NCBI GenBank assembly: GCA_000421085.1
Contig: ATWE01000013.1
Location: 1-64,000 of the forward strand
Source of the DNA: Ensifer sp. USDA 6670
GTDB taxonomy: Bacteria; Pseudomonadota; Alphaproteobacteria; Rhizobiales; Rhizobiaceae
DNA: 64,000 nt
Direction: 5' to 3'
Shown: positions 8,097-18,501 of the stretch, piece by piece
Numbering within the stretch: the stretch's first letter is position 1
How the letters are laid out: each line of letters starts with the position of its first letter
Program-made: the position numbers and the translations under genes
Notes under the pieces: model-generated
What the model was told of the DNA's origin: nothing
What the model saw: only the letters and a program-made list of their open reading frames with translations
Database searches by the model: none

Positions 8097-9047
8097 ATGG
8101 AAATGCGCAGACTTGGCCGTACCGGCCTCTCGATTGCCCCGCTCGTCTTCGGCGGCAACGTCTTCGGCTGGACCGCGGATGAGAAAACATCGTTCTCGCT
8201 TCTCGACGCCTTTTTCGATGCAGGCTTCAATGCCGTCGACACAGCCGACGTCTATTCCTCCTGGGCGCCGGGCAACAGAGGCGGCGAGTCGGAAACGATC
8301 ATCGGCAAATGGCTGAAGCAATCCCGACGCTCGCGCGATAGCGCGGTCATCGTCACCAAGGTCGGTTCCGAACTCGGACCGGATCGCAAGGGCCTTTCGC
8401 GGCGCTGGATCATGCAGGCAGTCGAGGATTCGCTAAGACGCCTGCAAACCGACTATATCGACCTCTATCTCTCCCACTGGCCGGATCCCGACACACCCTA
8501 TGAAGAGACGCTTGCCGCCTACGACACGCTTCTTTCCCAGGGCAAGCTGCGGGCAATCGGCGCATCGAATCTCGATGCGCCGCAGATGCGCGATGCTCTC
8601 GACGTTGCGGCGGCGAAGGATCTGCCCCGCTACGACGTGCTGCAGCCCGAATACAATCTCTACGACCGCGCCTCCTATGACGGTCCGCTGCGCAGTCTCT
8701 GCATCGCCGAGGAGATCGGCGTCATCACCTATTTCAGCCTTGCGAGAGGCTTTCTTTCCGGCAAGTACCGCTCGCACAAGGATCTGGAGGGTTCCGCTCG
8801 CGGCGGCGGCGTCGAAAAATATCTCGACGGACGCGGCATGCGGATCCTCGGCGTCTTGGATGAAATCGCCGAGGAGACCGGCGCGAAACCGGCAGAGATC
8901 GCGCTCGCCTGGATCATCGCCCGCGAGGGCGTCACCGCACCGATCGCCAGCGCCACCAACCCCGACCAGCTGGCAAGCCTGGTGAGATCGGCGGAATTGG
9001 ACTTGCCGAAAGAGGCGATAAGGCGGCTGAACGAGGTGAGTGAATAG
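8097..9047 (+). CDS. Aldo/keto reductase
   Basis: 316 residues from the ATG at 8097, with GGAG 7 bases upstream; the frame is open for another 340 bases upstream but without homology. The (beta/alpha)8 reductase shows the catalytic tetrad: Asp and Tyr in FNAVDTADVYSSW, Lys in VIVTKVGSE and His in DLYLSHWPDP. The NADPH-binding end is present (APIASATNPDQLASLV). It probably reduces aldehydes or ketones in the cytoplasm. The downstream intergenic repeat begins soon after the stop. Confidence 0.9.
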   Translation: MEMRRLGRTGLSIAPLVFGGNVFGWTADEKTSFSLLDAFFDAGFNAVDTADVYSSWAPGNRGGESETIIGKWLKQSRRSRDSAVIVTKVGSELGPDRKGLSRRWIMQAVEDSLRRLQTDYIDLYLSHWPDPDTPYEETLAAYDTLLSQGKLRAIGASNLDAPQMRDALDVAAAKDLPRYDVLQPEYNLYDRASYDGPLRSLCIAEEIGVITYFSLARGFLSGKYRSHKDLEGSARGGGVEKYLDGRGMRILGVLDEIAEETGAKPAEIALAWIIAREGVTAPIASATNPDQLASLVRSAELDLPKEAIRRLNEVSE

Positions 9048-9074
9048 CGGCACCGTTCTCGATTTTCCCGAAGA

Positions 9075-9175
9075 GGAAGACCCCTCCCCACCGCCTCAGG
9101 GGAGGGGCTGAGCCGGCGCAGACCAAGCGGCGTCTAAGCCGCTCCCTCTTGTGGGAAGGGGCTGGGGGACTGCCC
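9075..9175. repeat. G-rich inverted repeat (CCCCTCCCC / GGGGAGGGG type), degenerate copy
   Basis: CCCCTCCCCACCGCCTCAGG and GGGGAGGGGCTGAGC lie next to CTCCCTCTTGTGGGAAGGGG in opposite orientation. The same building blocks form the larger inverted pairs at 22863 and 55199. The 3' end of the next minus-strand gene reads into this element. Confidence 0.55.
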
Positions 9176-9793
9176 CGAACCCGCAATCGCCGGAAAGCCT
9201 TCGTAAAGATGCGCATGGCTGCCCTCGTGGTTGGCCATGCCGGGCCTGGTCAGCAGCCCACGCGGCTCGGCGTAGCTGCTGATCCTGCGGTGCGGTCTCT
9301 CGTGCCACTGGATGTTGAAGGCCCAGAGCTTGGGAAAGAAGCAGAGCGAGGCATAGGGAAGGTGGTCGTGAATCCACCAGGCCAGGCTTTGCCAGCCTCC
9401 TTCGTGACGCTCCCGGTCCCAGACCCAGGGAATGGCGATGCAGGCGGTGGCCCCCATGCAGCCCTCCGCATCGCGCATGTCCCAGATATGGTCGGCGGCC
9501 GTTGCCGCATTGGTCGAGCAGTTGAGCCTGTTGGCGTTGCCGAAGGCATTCACGGCGCGGTTTCGGTAGGCAGAGCGGATGTGCAGCCGACCGAAGGTCG
9601 CCTCGAGCGGCTCCAGAAGCTCCTCGCAGAGTTTCCGGCCCGCCTCGATCGCCAGTTCCGGATCGTCGGGGATATTCGGGATCCGGTAGAACTCCGCGAT
9701 TTCGGAGTGAAGAAAATCGCGCAGGAAAAAGTTCTTCGACAGGCGTACGCGCCCGAGGTCCTCGAGCGATTTCATCGACCCAGGCTTCTTCAT
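9134..9793 (-). CDS. Peptidase M15 (D,D-carboxypeptidase fold)-like protein
   Basis: 219 residues. The opening LSKNFFLRDFLHSEIAEFYR, then LCEELLEPLEATFGRLHIRS and AYRNRAVNAFGNANR, follow the pattern of peptidase M15A proteins (a LSxHFxLxEF start and an (I)xSxYR core). AADHIWDM and FNIQWHERPHRRI could hold the His-Asp and His zinc ligands, but the usual SxHxxGxAxD motif is altered, so catalysis is uncertain. No signal peptide is visible, which suggests a cytoplasmic or phage-like origin. The last 12 or so residues (SPSPFPQEGAA) are encoded by the neighbouring intergenic repeat, so the C-terminus has probably been remodelled by it. Confidence 0.7.
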   Translation of the reverse strand: MKKPGSMKSLEDLGRVRLSKNFFLRDFLHSEIAEFYRIPNIPDDPELAIEAGRKLCEELLEPLEATFGRLHIRSAYRNRAVNAFGNANRLNCSTNAATAADHIWDMRDAEGCMGATACIAIPWVWDRERHEGGWQSLAWWIHDHLPYASLCFFPKLWAFNIQWHERPHRRISSYAEPRGLLTRPGMANHEGSHAHLYEGFPAIAGSGQSPSPFPQEGAA

Positions 9794-9831
9794 GTTTCCC
9801 CGCTTTCAGCTGCTGTGTTCACGCTCTGCGC

Positions 9832-10602
9832 TCACCCCCTCGCCACCGAAGCGCCGCCGTCGGCCAGCAGCGCAGCGCCGGTCACGAAGCTAGCACCGTC
9901 CGAGGCGAGATAAAGCGCCGCTTCGGCGATTTCCTCGGGTTGCGCAATGCGCTTCAATGCGTGCAGCCCTTCCACGAAACCGCGCGTCTCGGGAGCTGCC
10001 CCCGGCAGGTTCGCGAAATTGGCGGGCGTGTCGGTGCCGCCGGGCAGCAGCGCATTCACGCGAATGCCGCGCGCGCCGAGCTCGACCGCCAGCGCCTGCA
10101 CCAGCCCGATCAGCCCCGCCTTGCCCGCCGCATAGGGAGCCACCCCGGCAAAGCCGGCCGTGTGGCCGACGAAGCTCGAAGTGAAGGTGAGCGAACCGCC
10201 ACCCCGTGCCGCAATTGCCGGAACCTGATATTTCGCCGCTAGGAAGGCGCTCGTCAAATTGGTATCGAGCGTCTCGCGCCAGCCTTCGATGGTGAGCGAC
10301 GAGATCTCTCCCATCGCACCGAGTGCCCCGGCATTGTTGAAGGCGGTATCGAGCCCGCCGAAGCGGCGAACCGCCAGTTCGACCAGCGCCTCATGCAGGG
10401 CTTCGTCGCGCACGTCGCCGGCAAGCGCCGCGGCCTCGCCGTCCTCCCTGGCGATCTCGTCGGCAAGCTCCGCAAGCGCATTCTCGTTGCGAGCGGTGAC
10501 GACGACCTTTGCCCCCTCGCGTGCAAAGAGCAGCGCGGCGGCGCGGCCGATACCTGAGCTTGCGCCGGTCACGATCGCGATTTTACCTTCCAGTCTCGAC
10601 AT
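9832..10602 (-). CDS. Short-chain dehydrogenase/reductase (SDR)
   Basis: 256 residues from the ATG at 10602, which has GGAGAAG upstream. It is a classical SDR: cofactor motif TGASSGIG near residue 13, NNAG near residue 90, catalytic Ser in the LTFTSSFVG segment, and YAAGK (Tyr-x3-Lys) near residue 157. It ends in FVTGAALLADGGASVARG, the usual C-terminal substrate-loop region. It probably acts on a secondary alcohol or ketone with NAD(P). The substrate is not predictable, and neighbouring genes give no pathway context. Confidence 0.92.
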   Translation of the reverse strand: MSRLEGKIAIVTGASSGIGRAAALLFAREGAKVVVTARNENALAELADEIAREDGEAAALAGDVRDEALHEALVELAVRRFGGLDTAFNNAGALGAMGEISSLTIEGWRETLDTNLTSAFLAAKYQVPAIAARGGGSLTFTSSFVGHTAGFAGVAPYAAGKAGLIGLVQALAVELGARGIRVNALLPGGTDTPANFANLPGAAPETRGFVEGLHALKRIAQPEEIAEAALYLASDGASFVTGAALLADGGASVARG

Positions 10603-10821
10603 GGTTCTTCTCCGTCCGATTGCGTTGACGGCGGGACCATTGCCGATGCGCCGCGCTGCAACCACCCGATTTCCGCCGGAGTGAAACGGACACCTTTCGC
10701 GAGAGCGGCGGATTTGACCCGCGTCTCACGCGCTTTTTGCAGTCGCGAGGAACAAATCTTCGCCCTTTGCTGTTGATTGCGGGTCGAAGGCAACACGAAG
10801 CAGACGAGGAAGGAAACGGAA

Positions 10822-11313
10822 ATGCCCAAAGAAAAGACGCTGGACGACCTTTTCCACGATACGCTCAAGGACATCTATTATGCGGAGCGGAAAATCCTGA
10901 AGGCTTTGCCGAAGATGGCACGCGCCGCCCAGGCCCCTGAGCTCAAGGCCGCGTTCGAGAAGCACAAGGAGCAGACCGAGACCCATGTGGAGCGGCTGCA
11001 GCAGGTATTCGAAATGATCGGCAAGCGCGCGCAGGGCAAGACCTGCGAGGCGATCGAGGGCATCGTCGCCGAGGGCGAAGAGATCATGGACGAATTCAAG
11101 GGCACGGCCGCGCTCGATGCGGGCCTGATCTCCGCCGCACAAGCGGTCGAGCACTATGAAATCTCACGCTACGGCACTCTGAAGACCTGGGCAAAGACCA
11201 TCGGTCTCAAGGATGCAGTTTCGCTGCTCGACGCGACTTTGAAGGAAGAAGTCGTCACCGACGAGGACCTGACGAAACTGGCGATGGCCCAAGTCAACAA
11301 GAAGGCCGCGTAA
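10822..11313 (+). CDS. DUF892 ferritin-like protein (YciE/YciF type)
   Basis: 163 residues from the ATG at 10822, preceded by AAGGAAACGG. It is a four-helix bundle of the YciE/YciF family. Conserved Glu and His residues that could bind a di-iron site occur in DIYYAERKILKALPKM, KHKEQTETHVERLQQVFEMI, AVEHYEISRYGTLKTWAKTI and LKEEVVTDEDLTKLA. Family members are induced by general or osmotic stress in other bacteria; the molecular role is unresolved. The gene is followed by a strong hairpin shared with the convergent LysR gene. Confidence 0.9.
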   Translation: MPKEKTLDDLFHDTLKDIYYAERKILKALPKMARAAQAPELKAAFEKHKEQTETHVERLQQVFEMIGKRAQGKTCEAIEGIVAEGEEIMDEFKGTAALDAGLISAAQAVEHYEISRYGTLKTWAKTIGLKDAVSLLDATLKEEVVTDEDLTKLAMAQVNKKAA

Positions 11314-11321
11314 GCTGTCAC

Positions 11322-11348
11322 GACGGCCGGCGCTCTCCGCCGGCCGTC
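11322..11348. terminator. 11-bp GC-rich stem-loop between convergent genes
   Basis: GACGGCCGGCG, loop CTCTC, CGCCGGCCGTC forms a perfect 11-bp hairpin between the DUF892 gene and the LysR gene, overlapping the LysR stop codon. There is no clear T tract on either strand, so termination is probable but not certain. Confidence 0.5.
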
Positions 11349-12237
11349 AGCCGCTGTGCCGGAAGAAATCGATGAAGGCCCGGAGCGCCGGCCGCATCAG
11401 CCGGCGGGTCGGATAATAGAGGGAGGGGCCCGCATAGGGCGCGCACCAGTCCTCGAGCACCCGGACCAATTTGCCCTCAGCCACATATCCGCTGACGCGC
11501 GGCTCGAAGAGATAGGCGAGCCCCGCACCGCCGATTGCGGCCTCGATGATCGGCCGGTCCTCGCCCAGAATGAGCGGGCCGTTCACAGAAACGGTCAGTT
11601 CCTCCCCTTCTTTCTCGAACTCCCAACGATATATGGTGCCGTTGGAGAAGCGGCGGCGGATGCAGCGATGGCCCGCCAGATCGCGCGGGTGCCGCGGCCG
11701 TTGGAAGCGCTCGAAATAGGATGGTGCGGCGACGACCGCGCTTTTCAGTTCCGGCCCGACCTTCACCGCGACCATGTCGGCCTCCAGGCTTTCGCCGAGC
11801 CTGATCCCGGCGTCATACCCCTCCTCGACGATATTGGTGAAGCCGTCTTCATTGGCAATTTCGAGGACGATGTCCGGATAGCGCCCGAGAAAATCGCCAA
11901 GGCGCGGCGCCAAAATGAGGTCGGCGGCAAAACGAGGGGCGGTGATGCGCAGCTTCCCAGCGGGTCGATCGCGCGCCTCCGCCGCCCGTTGCAGCGCCTC
12001 GGCAATGTCGTCGAGCGCCGGCCGCAGGCGCTCCAGCAGGCGTTTTCCCTCCTCCGTGGCCGCGACGCTGCGCGTCGTGCGCGCGAGGAGACGAACGCCG
12101 AGGCTCGCTTCCAGACTGCCCACGGCGTGGCTGACGGCCGATGGCGCGATGCCGAGTTCCTTCGCCGCGCCGCGGAAGCTGCCATGAGCGGCGACGGCGG
12201 AAAGGACGGCCAATTGGGAGAGCTGTGTGCGGTTCAT
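11347..12237 (-). CDS. LysR-family transcriptional regulator
   Basis: 296 residues. The N-terminal winged HTH (SQLAVLSAVAAHGSFRGAAK, APSAVSHAVGSLEASLGVRL) and the periplasmic-binding-protein-like effector domain (GKLRITAPRFAADLILAPRL) place it in the CrgA/AaeR-like branch of LysR regulators. It is divergent from the aldo/keto reductase at 12421 and would be expected to control that gene and itself. The inducer is unknown. No unambiguous T-N11-A box stands out in the 183-base interval. Confidence 0.9.
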   Translation of the reverse strand: MNRTQLSQLAVLSAVAAHGSFRGAAKELGIAPSAVSHAVGSLEASLGVRLLARTTRSVAATEEGKRLLERLRPALDDIAEALQRAAEARDRPAGKLRITAPRFAADLILAPRLGDFLGRYPDIVLEIANEDGFTNIVEEGYDAGIRLGESLEADMVAVKVGPELKSAVVAAPSYFERFQRPRHPRDLAGHRCIRRRFSNGTIYRWEFEKEGEELTVSVNGPLILGEDRPIIEAAIGGAGLAYLFEPRVSGYVAEGKLVRVLEDWCAPYAGPSLYYPTRRLMRPALRAFIDFFRHSG

Positions 12238-12420
12238 TGATCGAAATAATAGAACAGCCCGTGAGAATTGTCAGAGATTTTCAACCGGCCGTGCGGCCCC
12301 TATCTTCGCCTTGTCGTCGGGCCCGTGCCGAAAAGCTTCGGCCCGGCGATATGCTTCTCCATCTTCTTCGCGAGCGCCCTATGCCACCCGCAGGCCGCGT
12401 TCAACCCGAAAGGAAATCCA

Positions 12421-13416
<996 letters not shown>

Positions 13417-13430
13417 GCCGCCGGCTCCAG

Positions 13431-13512
13431 ACCGCTTCCAGCAAAAGTGCGTTGCGGTTTCCGTCCGGAAGTGAGTCGTTCAAAAGACTTGGAGCGTTTG
13501 GGTGCTTCAACG
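13431..13512. repeat. Intergenic repeat containing the GTTGCGGTTTCC core
   Basis: GCTTCCAGCAAAAGTGCG followed by TTGCGGTTTCCGTCCGGAAG and GACTTGGAGCG resembles the repeats at 24293-24352 and, inverted, at 61457-61510. The ends form an imperfect inverted repeat. Beyond it, 13513-13662 holds no gene that I can support. Confidence 0.5.
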
Positions 13513-13662
13513 AACATCGAGGCGCTCCAACAGTTGGATGGGCATCGCAATTTCGTTGCGATGTCCTACCTATGAGGGTGTCCGCCTAGATCGGGGCCGG
13601 AACGGCCTGGGGGCGGATAGTCACCAAAGGCGTCTACCGTTCCGGAAAAGGAGGGATCATCC

Positions 13663-14022
13663 ATGTCCGAAGAGCAGGCCATCAGCGCGGTTGTCCATCT
13701 CTATGTCGACGGCATGGCCTTCGCCAATGAGGGAGCGTTGCGCAAGGCTTTCCATCCGAGCGCATCGATCGTCGGCAATTCAGGCGGTGCCGTCGAGTGG
13801 CTGACACGCGACGCCTTCATCGCCTCCATCGTGAGGGAAGGCGCGGCGTCGCCGGATACGCAGCCGCTCATGGAAGTGGAGATGGTCCACATCACCGGCG
13901 ACGTCGCCAGCGTGAAGGTGATCGATGAATTCGCCGGCGCGCGCTATTCGGACTATTTGTCGCTGTTGAAGGTCGACGGGCGGTGGCTGATCGTCAACAA
14001 GGTCTGGCACCGGCATGACTAA
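13663..14022 (+). CDS. NTF2-like (putative lumazine-binding type) protein
   Basis: 119 residues, start preceded by AAGGAGGGATC. The cone-shaped NTF2-like fold is indicated by AISAVVHLYVDGMAFANEGA, LRKAFHPSASIVG, ASVKVIDEFAGARYSDYLSL and VDGRWLIVNKVWHRHD, the pattern of the DUF4440/lumazine-binding 2 group. Proteins of this group bind small hydrophobic molecules or act as ring-modifying enzymes; no catalytic residue set can be named here. The gene stands alone between repeats. Confidence 0.82.
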   Translation: MSEEQAISAVVHLYVDGMAFANEGALRKAFHPSASIVGNSGGAVEWLTRDAFIASIVREGAASPDTQPLMEVEMVHITGDVASVKVIDEFAGARYSDYLSLLKVDGRWLIVNKVWHRHD

Positions 14023-14023
14023 T

Positions 14024-14056
14024 TGCGCGTCTCATAAGGCGCGGCGGCGCTGTAGG
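14024..14056. repeat. GCGCGTC palindromic repeat, partial copy
   Basis: TGCGCGTCTCATAAGGCGCG followed by GCGGCGCTGTAGG is a degenerate copy of the small palindrome seen whole at 39591-39631 and 42220-42258. It begins two bases after the upstream stop codon. Confidence 0.55.
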
Positions 14057-14086
14057 ACTTTTGGGAGGACTGCAATCTCTCCTCAT

Positions 14087-14203
14087 CCTCATCTCTGTGC
14101 TTGTCACAGAGATCCAGCAGCGCCGCGTCTGCGGCGCTGGAAGCGTTCTTTCAGCCCAAGGACTTGGTCTGGCTGGATTCCTGTGACAAGCACAGGAATG
14201 AGG
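14087..14203. repeat. RIME-like mosaic element (117 bp)
   Basis: Ends of about 32 bp are inverted copies of one another: CCTCATCTCTGTGCTTGTCA at the left and GACAAGCACAGGAATGAGG at the right. Each end is itself a hairpin (CTCTGTG-CTTGT-CACAGAG at the left). A third hairpin, CAGCGCCGC-GTCT-GCGGCGCTG, lies inside. The layout matches the Rhizobium-specific intergenic mosaic elements described in Sinorhizobium; the exact RIME subtype is not assigned. The rest of 14204-14372 holds no gene. Confidence 0.75.
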
Positions 14204-14372
14204 AACTCAAACAAGCGGCGGCGGGTGGCCCGAATCTCAACAGGCCTCAGAGCAGGGATAAGGAAAATATGTGCGGGGACTCCGCCCCTCATTCGCCTGC
14301 CGGCACTTCTTCCTGCAAGCTGGGCAAAGGGGGACTCGTGACAGCCTTGGCACCATCCCCCTTCACCGATCA

Positions 14373-16799
14373 TCAGGCTCGCAGCACGCCACCCGTGCTC
14401 TTCGCCACATTGCCGACGATCCGGGCGGTGAGGGCCTCGAAGTCCTCATCCGTCAGCGTGCGCTCGACCGGCTGGATCGTTACCTCGATCGCTACCGACT
14501 TCCTGCCCTCGCCGAGAGATGCGCCCTCGAAGACGTCGAAGACGTTGACCGCCGTTACCAGTTTCCGGTCGGCGCCGGAGGCGGCCCTGACGATTGCAGC
14601 GGCCTCGATCGTCTTGTCGACGACGAAGGCAAAGTCGCGTTTGACCGCCTGAAAGGGCGAAAGCTCCAGCGCCGGCTTGGTGCGGGTTGTCTTCTTCTTC
14701 GGCTCCGGCATGGCATCGACATAGATCTCGAAGCCTGAAAGCGGTCCGGAGACATCGAGCGCGTCGAGGGTCTTCGGGTGGAACTCCCCGAAAGCACCCA
14801 GGACGATTTTCGGTCCGAGCTTGATCGTGGCCGAGCGGCCGGGATGATACCAGGCCGGGCCGCCGGCTTCGAACTGGACATTGGCCATCGGCACACCGCA
14901 GGCTTCGAGCACGGCGATGGCATCGGCCTTGGCGTCGAAGACATCGACCGGCTTGCCGCCACCCTTTACGGCGTTCGACCACGACCGGCCGGCACCGTTT
15001 AGCGACGCGGTGCCGCGGCGCACGCCACCGGCGACACGCCGCTGTGCCTCGGGCGTATCGCCCTCATAGGTACCGGAAACCTCGAAGATGGCGACATCGC
15101 CATAGCCCTTGTCGGCATTGCGCTGCGCCGCGGCCAGAAGGCCCGGCAGAAGCGACGGACGCATGTCGGACATGTCGGCGGCGATCGGATTGGCGAGCTT
15201 GAGTTCCGGCTGGCCGCCGCCGAAGAGCTTCGCATGCCCCTCCGGGATGAAGGACCAGGTGACGGCTTCGAGCATGCCGCGGGTTGCAAGCGCGCGCCTG
15301 GCCTGGCGCGTGCGGATCTGCAGCGTCGTCAGGATCTTGCCGTTGACGGCATTGTGGCTTGCAAGCGGCGCGGCGACGATGTTGTCGACGCCATGGATGC
15401 GCATGACCTCCTCTACGAGGTCGGCCTTGCCGTCGATATCCGGCCGCCAGGAGGGAACGGTTACCGTCAGGCGTTCGCCGGAGCCCTCGACGCCGAAGCC
15501 GAGTTTCCTGAGAATGGAAACGCTCTCCTCGGAGGAGACTTCGAGGCCGGTCAGGCGCTTGACCTCCGAGACCGGGAAATCGACGGACCTGGGCTCGTGT
15601 CCCTCATAACCGACGACGTCCATCCTGGCCGCGGTACCGCCGCAGAGCTCCAGCACCAGTTCGGTCGCCCGTTCGAGGCCAGGCGCCATGTATTCCGGAT
15701 CGACGCCGCGCTCGAAGCGGTAGCGCGCATCGGTGATGATGCCGAGCGTGCGGCCGGTCTTGGCGATATTCATCGGATCCCAGAGCGCCGATTCGATCAG
15801 CACGTCGGTGGTGTTCTCGTCGCAGCCGGAATGCTCGCCGCCCATGATGCCGCCGATCGATTCGACGCCTTCTTCGTCGGCGATCACCACATTGGCCGGC
15901 GACAGCGTATATTCGCGCGTGTCGAGCGCCAGTACCTTTTCGCCTTCTCTGGCACGGCGGACCGTCAGGTTGCCAGCGACCTTCGCCGCGTCGAAGACGT
16001 GCAGCGGCCGGCCCTGGTCGAAGGTCAGATAGTTGGTGATATCGACCAGCGCGTTGATCGGGCGGAGGCCGATGGCCGTCAGCCGTTGGCGCATCCAGGC
16101 GGGGCTCGGGCCGTTCTTCACGCCGCGCACCAGGCGGAGCGCGAAGCCGGGGCAGAGATGCCTGTCCTCGCCGAGATCAAGGCGGACCTTGACGGGCGTC
16201 TCGCCTTCCACGGCGAAGGACGGCGCCGGCCGCGTCTTCAAGGTGCCGAGGCCGGATGCCGCGAGATCGCGGGCGATGCCGTGGACGCTGGTGCAATCCG
16301 GCCGGTTCGGCGTCAGGTTGATCTCGATGATCGGATCGTCGAGGCCGGCATAGTCCGCATAGCTGGTGCCGATGGGCGCATCCTCGGGCAGGTCGATGAT
16401 GCCGGTGTGATCGTCGGAGATCTCCAGCTCCTTTTCCGAGCACATCATGCCGCGGCTCTCCACGCCGCGGATGTTGCCGACGGAGAGCGTCACGCCGATG
16501 CCGGGCACGTAGGTGCCGGGCGCGGCGAATGCACCGACGAGGCCCTTGCGCGCGTTCGGCGCGCCGCAGACGACCTGCACCGGCTCGCCGGAGCCGGTAT
16601 CGACCATCAGCACTCTGAGCTTGTCGGCGTTCGGGTGCTGCTCGGCGGAGATCACCCTGGCGATGACGAAGGGCTTGAAGGCCGCCTTGTCGTCGACATC
16701 CTCGACTTCCAGCCCGATCATCGTCAGGCGGGCGCAGATTTCCTCGAGCGAGGCGTCGGTTTCCAGATGGTCCTTCAGCCAGGAGAGCGTGAACTTCAT
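14373..16799 (-). CDS. pheT: Phenylalanine--tRNA ligase beta subunit
   Basis: 808 residues, full length for a bacterial PheT. The order is an N-terminal domain ([20 protein letters not shown]), an EMAP-II-like tRNA-binding domain (residues about 40-150, [20 protein letters not shown]), the B3/B4 editing domain, B5, the pseudo-catalytic core, and a C-terminal FDX-ACB anticodon-binding domain ([20 protein letters not shown]). It pairs with PheS as an alpha2beta2 enzyme that charges tRNA-Phe and edits mischarged Tyr. It lies 33 bases after pheS and is surely co-transcribed with it. Confidence 0.97.
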   Translation of the reverse strand: MKFTLSWLKDHLETDASLEEICARLTMIGLEVEDVDDKAAFKPFVIARVISAEQHPNADKLRVLMVDTGSGEPVQVVCGAPNARKGLVGAFAAPGTYVPGIGVTLSVGNIRGVESRGMMCSEKELEISDDHTGIIDLPEDAPIGTSYADYAGLDDPIIEINLTPNRPDCTSVHGIARDLAASGLGTLKTRPAPSFAVEGETPVKVRLDLGEDRHLCPGFALRLVRGVKNGPSPAWMRQRLTAIGLRPINALVDITNYLTFDQGRPLHVFDAAKVAGNLTVRRAREGEKVLALDTREYTLSPANVVIADEEGVESIGGIMGGEHSGCDENTTDVLIESALWDPMNIAKTGRTLGIITDARYRFERGVDPEYMAPGLERATELVLELCGGTAARMDVVGYEGHEPRSVDFPVSEVKRLTGLEVSSEESVSILRKLGFGVEGSGERLTVTVPSWRPDIDGKADLVEEVMRIHGVDNIVAAPLASHNAVNGKILTTLQIRTRQARRALATRGMLEAVTWSFIPEGHAKLFGGGQPELKLANPIAADMSDMRPSLLPGLLAAAQRNADKGYGDVAIFEVSGTYEGDTPEAQRRVAGGVRRGTASLNGAGRSWSNAVKGGGKPVDVFDAKADAIAVLEACGVPMANVQFEAGGPAWYHPGRSATIKLGPKIVLGAFGEFHPKTLDALDVSGPLSGFEIYVDAMPEPKKKTTRTKPALELSPFQAVKRDFAFVVDKTIEAAAIVRAASGADRKLVTAVNVFDVFEGASLGEGRKSVAIEVTIQPVERTLTDEDFEALTARIVGNVAKSTGGVLRA

Positions 16800-16832
16800 G
16801 ATGTCACCTGTGTCCTTGATTTTCTGCGCCGG

Positions 16833-17915
16833 TCACGCCGAGAGGCCGCCGAAGAGCGTCGGCATGTCGAGCGGGCGGAAGCCGTAATGGGTCATCCAGC
16901 GGACATCGGCATTGAAGAAGTCGCGCAGGTCGGGCATGCCGTATTTCAGCATGGCGATGCGATCGAGGCCCATGCCCCAGGCGAAGCCCTGATATTCGTC
17001 CGGATCGAGGCCGCCGGCCCTGAGCACGTTCGGATGCACCATGCCGCAGCCGAGAATCTCCATCCAGTCCTTGCCCTCGCCGAACTTGACGATCGGACCG
17101 GAGCGGTCGCACTGGATGTCGACCTCGAAGGAGGGTTCGGTGAAAGGGAAAAAGGACGGGCGGAAACGCATCGTCACCTGATCGACCTCGAAGAAGGCCT
17201 TGCAGAATTCCTCGAGCACCCAACGCATATTGGCGACATTCGCCGTCCTGTCGATGACAAGGCCTTCCACCTGATGGAACATCGGCGAGTGGGTCGCGTC
17301 GGAATCCTGGCGATAGGTCTTGCCGGGAATGATGATGCGGATCGGCGGCTGCCCGGCCTCCATCGTGCGTATCTGCACGGGCGAGGTGTGCGTGCGCAGC
17401 ACCTTGCGCTCACCCTTCTCGTCAGGCGCGAAGAAGAAGGTGTCGTGCATCTCGCGGGCCGGATGACCTTCGGGGAAGTTCAGCGCGGTGAAGTTGTAGT
17501 AATCGGTCTCGATATCCGGTCCCTCGGCAATCGAGAAACCCATGTCGCCGAAGATCGCGGTGATCTCGTCGACGATCTGGCTGATCGGATGGATGCGGCC
17601 GCGCTCGGCCGGCGAGGACCGGACCGGCAGGCTGATGTCCACCGTCTCGCGCGCCAGCCGTTCGGCGATCGCCGCGTCCTTGAGCGCCGCCTTTCGGGCG
17701 GAGATCGCCTCGGTCACCGTGTTCTTCAGCGCATTGATGCGCGCGCCGCGGGTCTGGCGCTCCTGCGGGCTCATCGCACCGAGCGTCTTCAGGAGTTCCG
17801 AGATCGATCCCTTCTTGCCGAGCGCGCCGATGCGCACCGCCTCGATCGCGCCCTCGTCGGCGGCGGCGTCGATTTCCGCCAGCAAGGTCCGTTCCAATGT
17901 TTCCAGTTCGCTCAT
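16833..17915 (-). CDS. pheS: Phenylalanine--tRNA ligase alpha subunit
   Basis: 360 residues. After an N-terminal coiled coil ([20 protein letters not shown]), the class II catalytic core shows [26 protein letters not shown] and the conserved [20 protein letters not shown] segment, followed by [20 protein letters not shown] (motif 3). It forms Phe-AMP and transfers Phe to tRNA within the PheS2-PheT2 complex. The 145-base leader between rplT and pheS carries a strong stem-loop that is either the rplT terminator or an attenuator. Confidence 0.97.
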   Translation of the reverse strand: MSELETLERTLLAEIDAAADEGAIEAVRIGALGKKGSISELLKTLGAMSPQERQTRGARINALKNTVTEAISARKAALKDAAIAERLARETVDISLPVRSSPAERGRIHPISQIVDEITAIFGDMGFSIAEGPDIETDYYNFTALNFPEGHPAREMHDTFFFAPDEKGERKVLRTHTSPVQIRTMEAGQPPIRIIIPGKTYRQDSDATHSPMFHQVEGLVIDRTANVANMRWVLEEFCKAFFEVDQVTMRFRPSFFPFTEPSFEVDIQCDRSGPIVKFGEGKDWMEILGCGMVHPNVLRAGGLDPDEYQGFAWGMGLDRIAMLKYGMPDLRDFFNADVRWMTHYGFRPLDMPTLFGGLSA

Positions 17916-17984
17916 TCTGTCCTGCCTCGATGCGGTTCGTGTATCGGTTCGACACTTCGGCGATAGGATCGCGCCGCAAGCCGA

Positions 17985-18027
17985 ACAAGAAAAACCCGCG
18001 CCAGCCCTGCCAGCGCGGGTTTCCCAA
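17985..18027 (-). terminator. Rho-independent terminator or attenuator between rplT and pheS
   Basis: On the minus strand AAACCCGCGC pairs with GCGCGGGTTT, followed by a T-rich run (forward 17985-17991 is AACAAGA). The bases TTGGGAAA at its upstream foot can instead pair with TTTCCCAA (forward 18045-18052), so two exclusive hairpins are possible. No phenylalanine-rich leader peptide is seen. Confidence 0.7.
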
Positions 18028-18060
18028 CAATTTCAGAAACGGTCTTGGGAAAACGCTGGC

Positions 18061-18465
18061 TTAACGGACAGCGCTTTCAAACTCGTTTGCCGTGCCGGCT
18101 TCCTTGAGATAGGCGAGCGCCTTCTTGGAAGCTTCGACCAGGGCGCCGAATGCTGCCGGCTCATGGATTGCCATGTCGGACAGAACCTTGCGGTCGACTT
18201 CGATGCCGGCCTTGTTCAGACCGTCGATGAAGCGGCCATAGGTCAGGCCGAACTCGCGGACGGCAGCGTTGATGCGCTGGATCCAGAGCGCGCGGAAATT
18301 GCGCTTGTTGACCTTGCGGTCGCGGTAAGCAAATTGCTTGGAACGATCAACCGCTGCCTTGGCGGCGCGGATGGTGTTCTTGCGGCGGCCGTAGAAGCCC
18401 TTGGCGGCCTTGAGCGTCTTTTTGTGCTTGGCGTGGGAGGTTACGCCGCGTTTTACACGTGCCAT
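18061..18465 (-). CDS. rplT: 50S ribosomal protein L20
   Basis: 134 residues, the usual length for alphaproteobacterial L20. The start [20 protein letters not shown] and the [20 protein letters not shown] block are characteristic. L20 binds 23S rRNA early in 50S assembly and in many bacteria represses its own operon with L35. It follows rpmI by 36 bases. The C-terminal 15 residues ([14 protein letters not shown]) extend past the core as in other rhizobia. Confidence 0.98.
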   Translation of the reverse strand: MARVKRGVTSHAKHKKTLKAAKGFYGRRKNTIRAAKAAVDRSKQFAYRDRKVNKRNFRALWIQRINAAVREFGLTYGRFIDGLNKAGIEVDRKVLSDMAIHEPAAFGALVEASKKALAYLKEAGTANEFESAVR

Positions 18466-18501
18466 GTCATGATCTCCTTAAAATCCAAATCGCCAGACGT
18501 C

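Noticed and set aside
14104-14373. Short frames within the RIME-like element
   Set aside because: They translate the palindromic repeat and the same peptides recur at other copies, so they are not genes.
15234-17966. 910-residue plus-strand frame
   Set aside because: It is antisense to pheT and pheS, which are certain. Long antisense frames are expected in high-GC genes.
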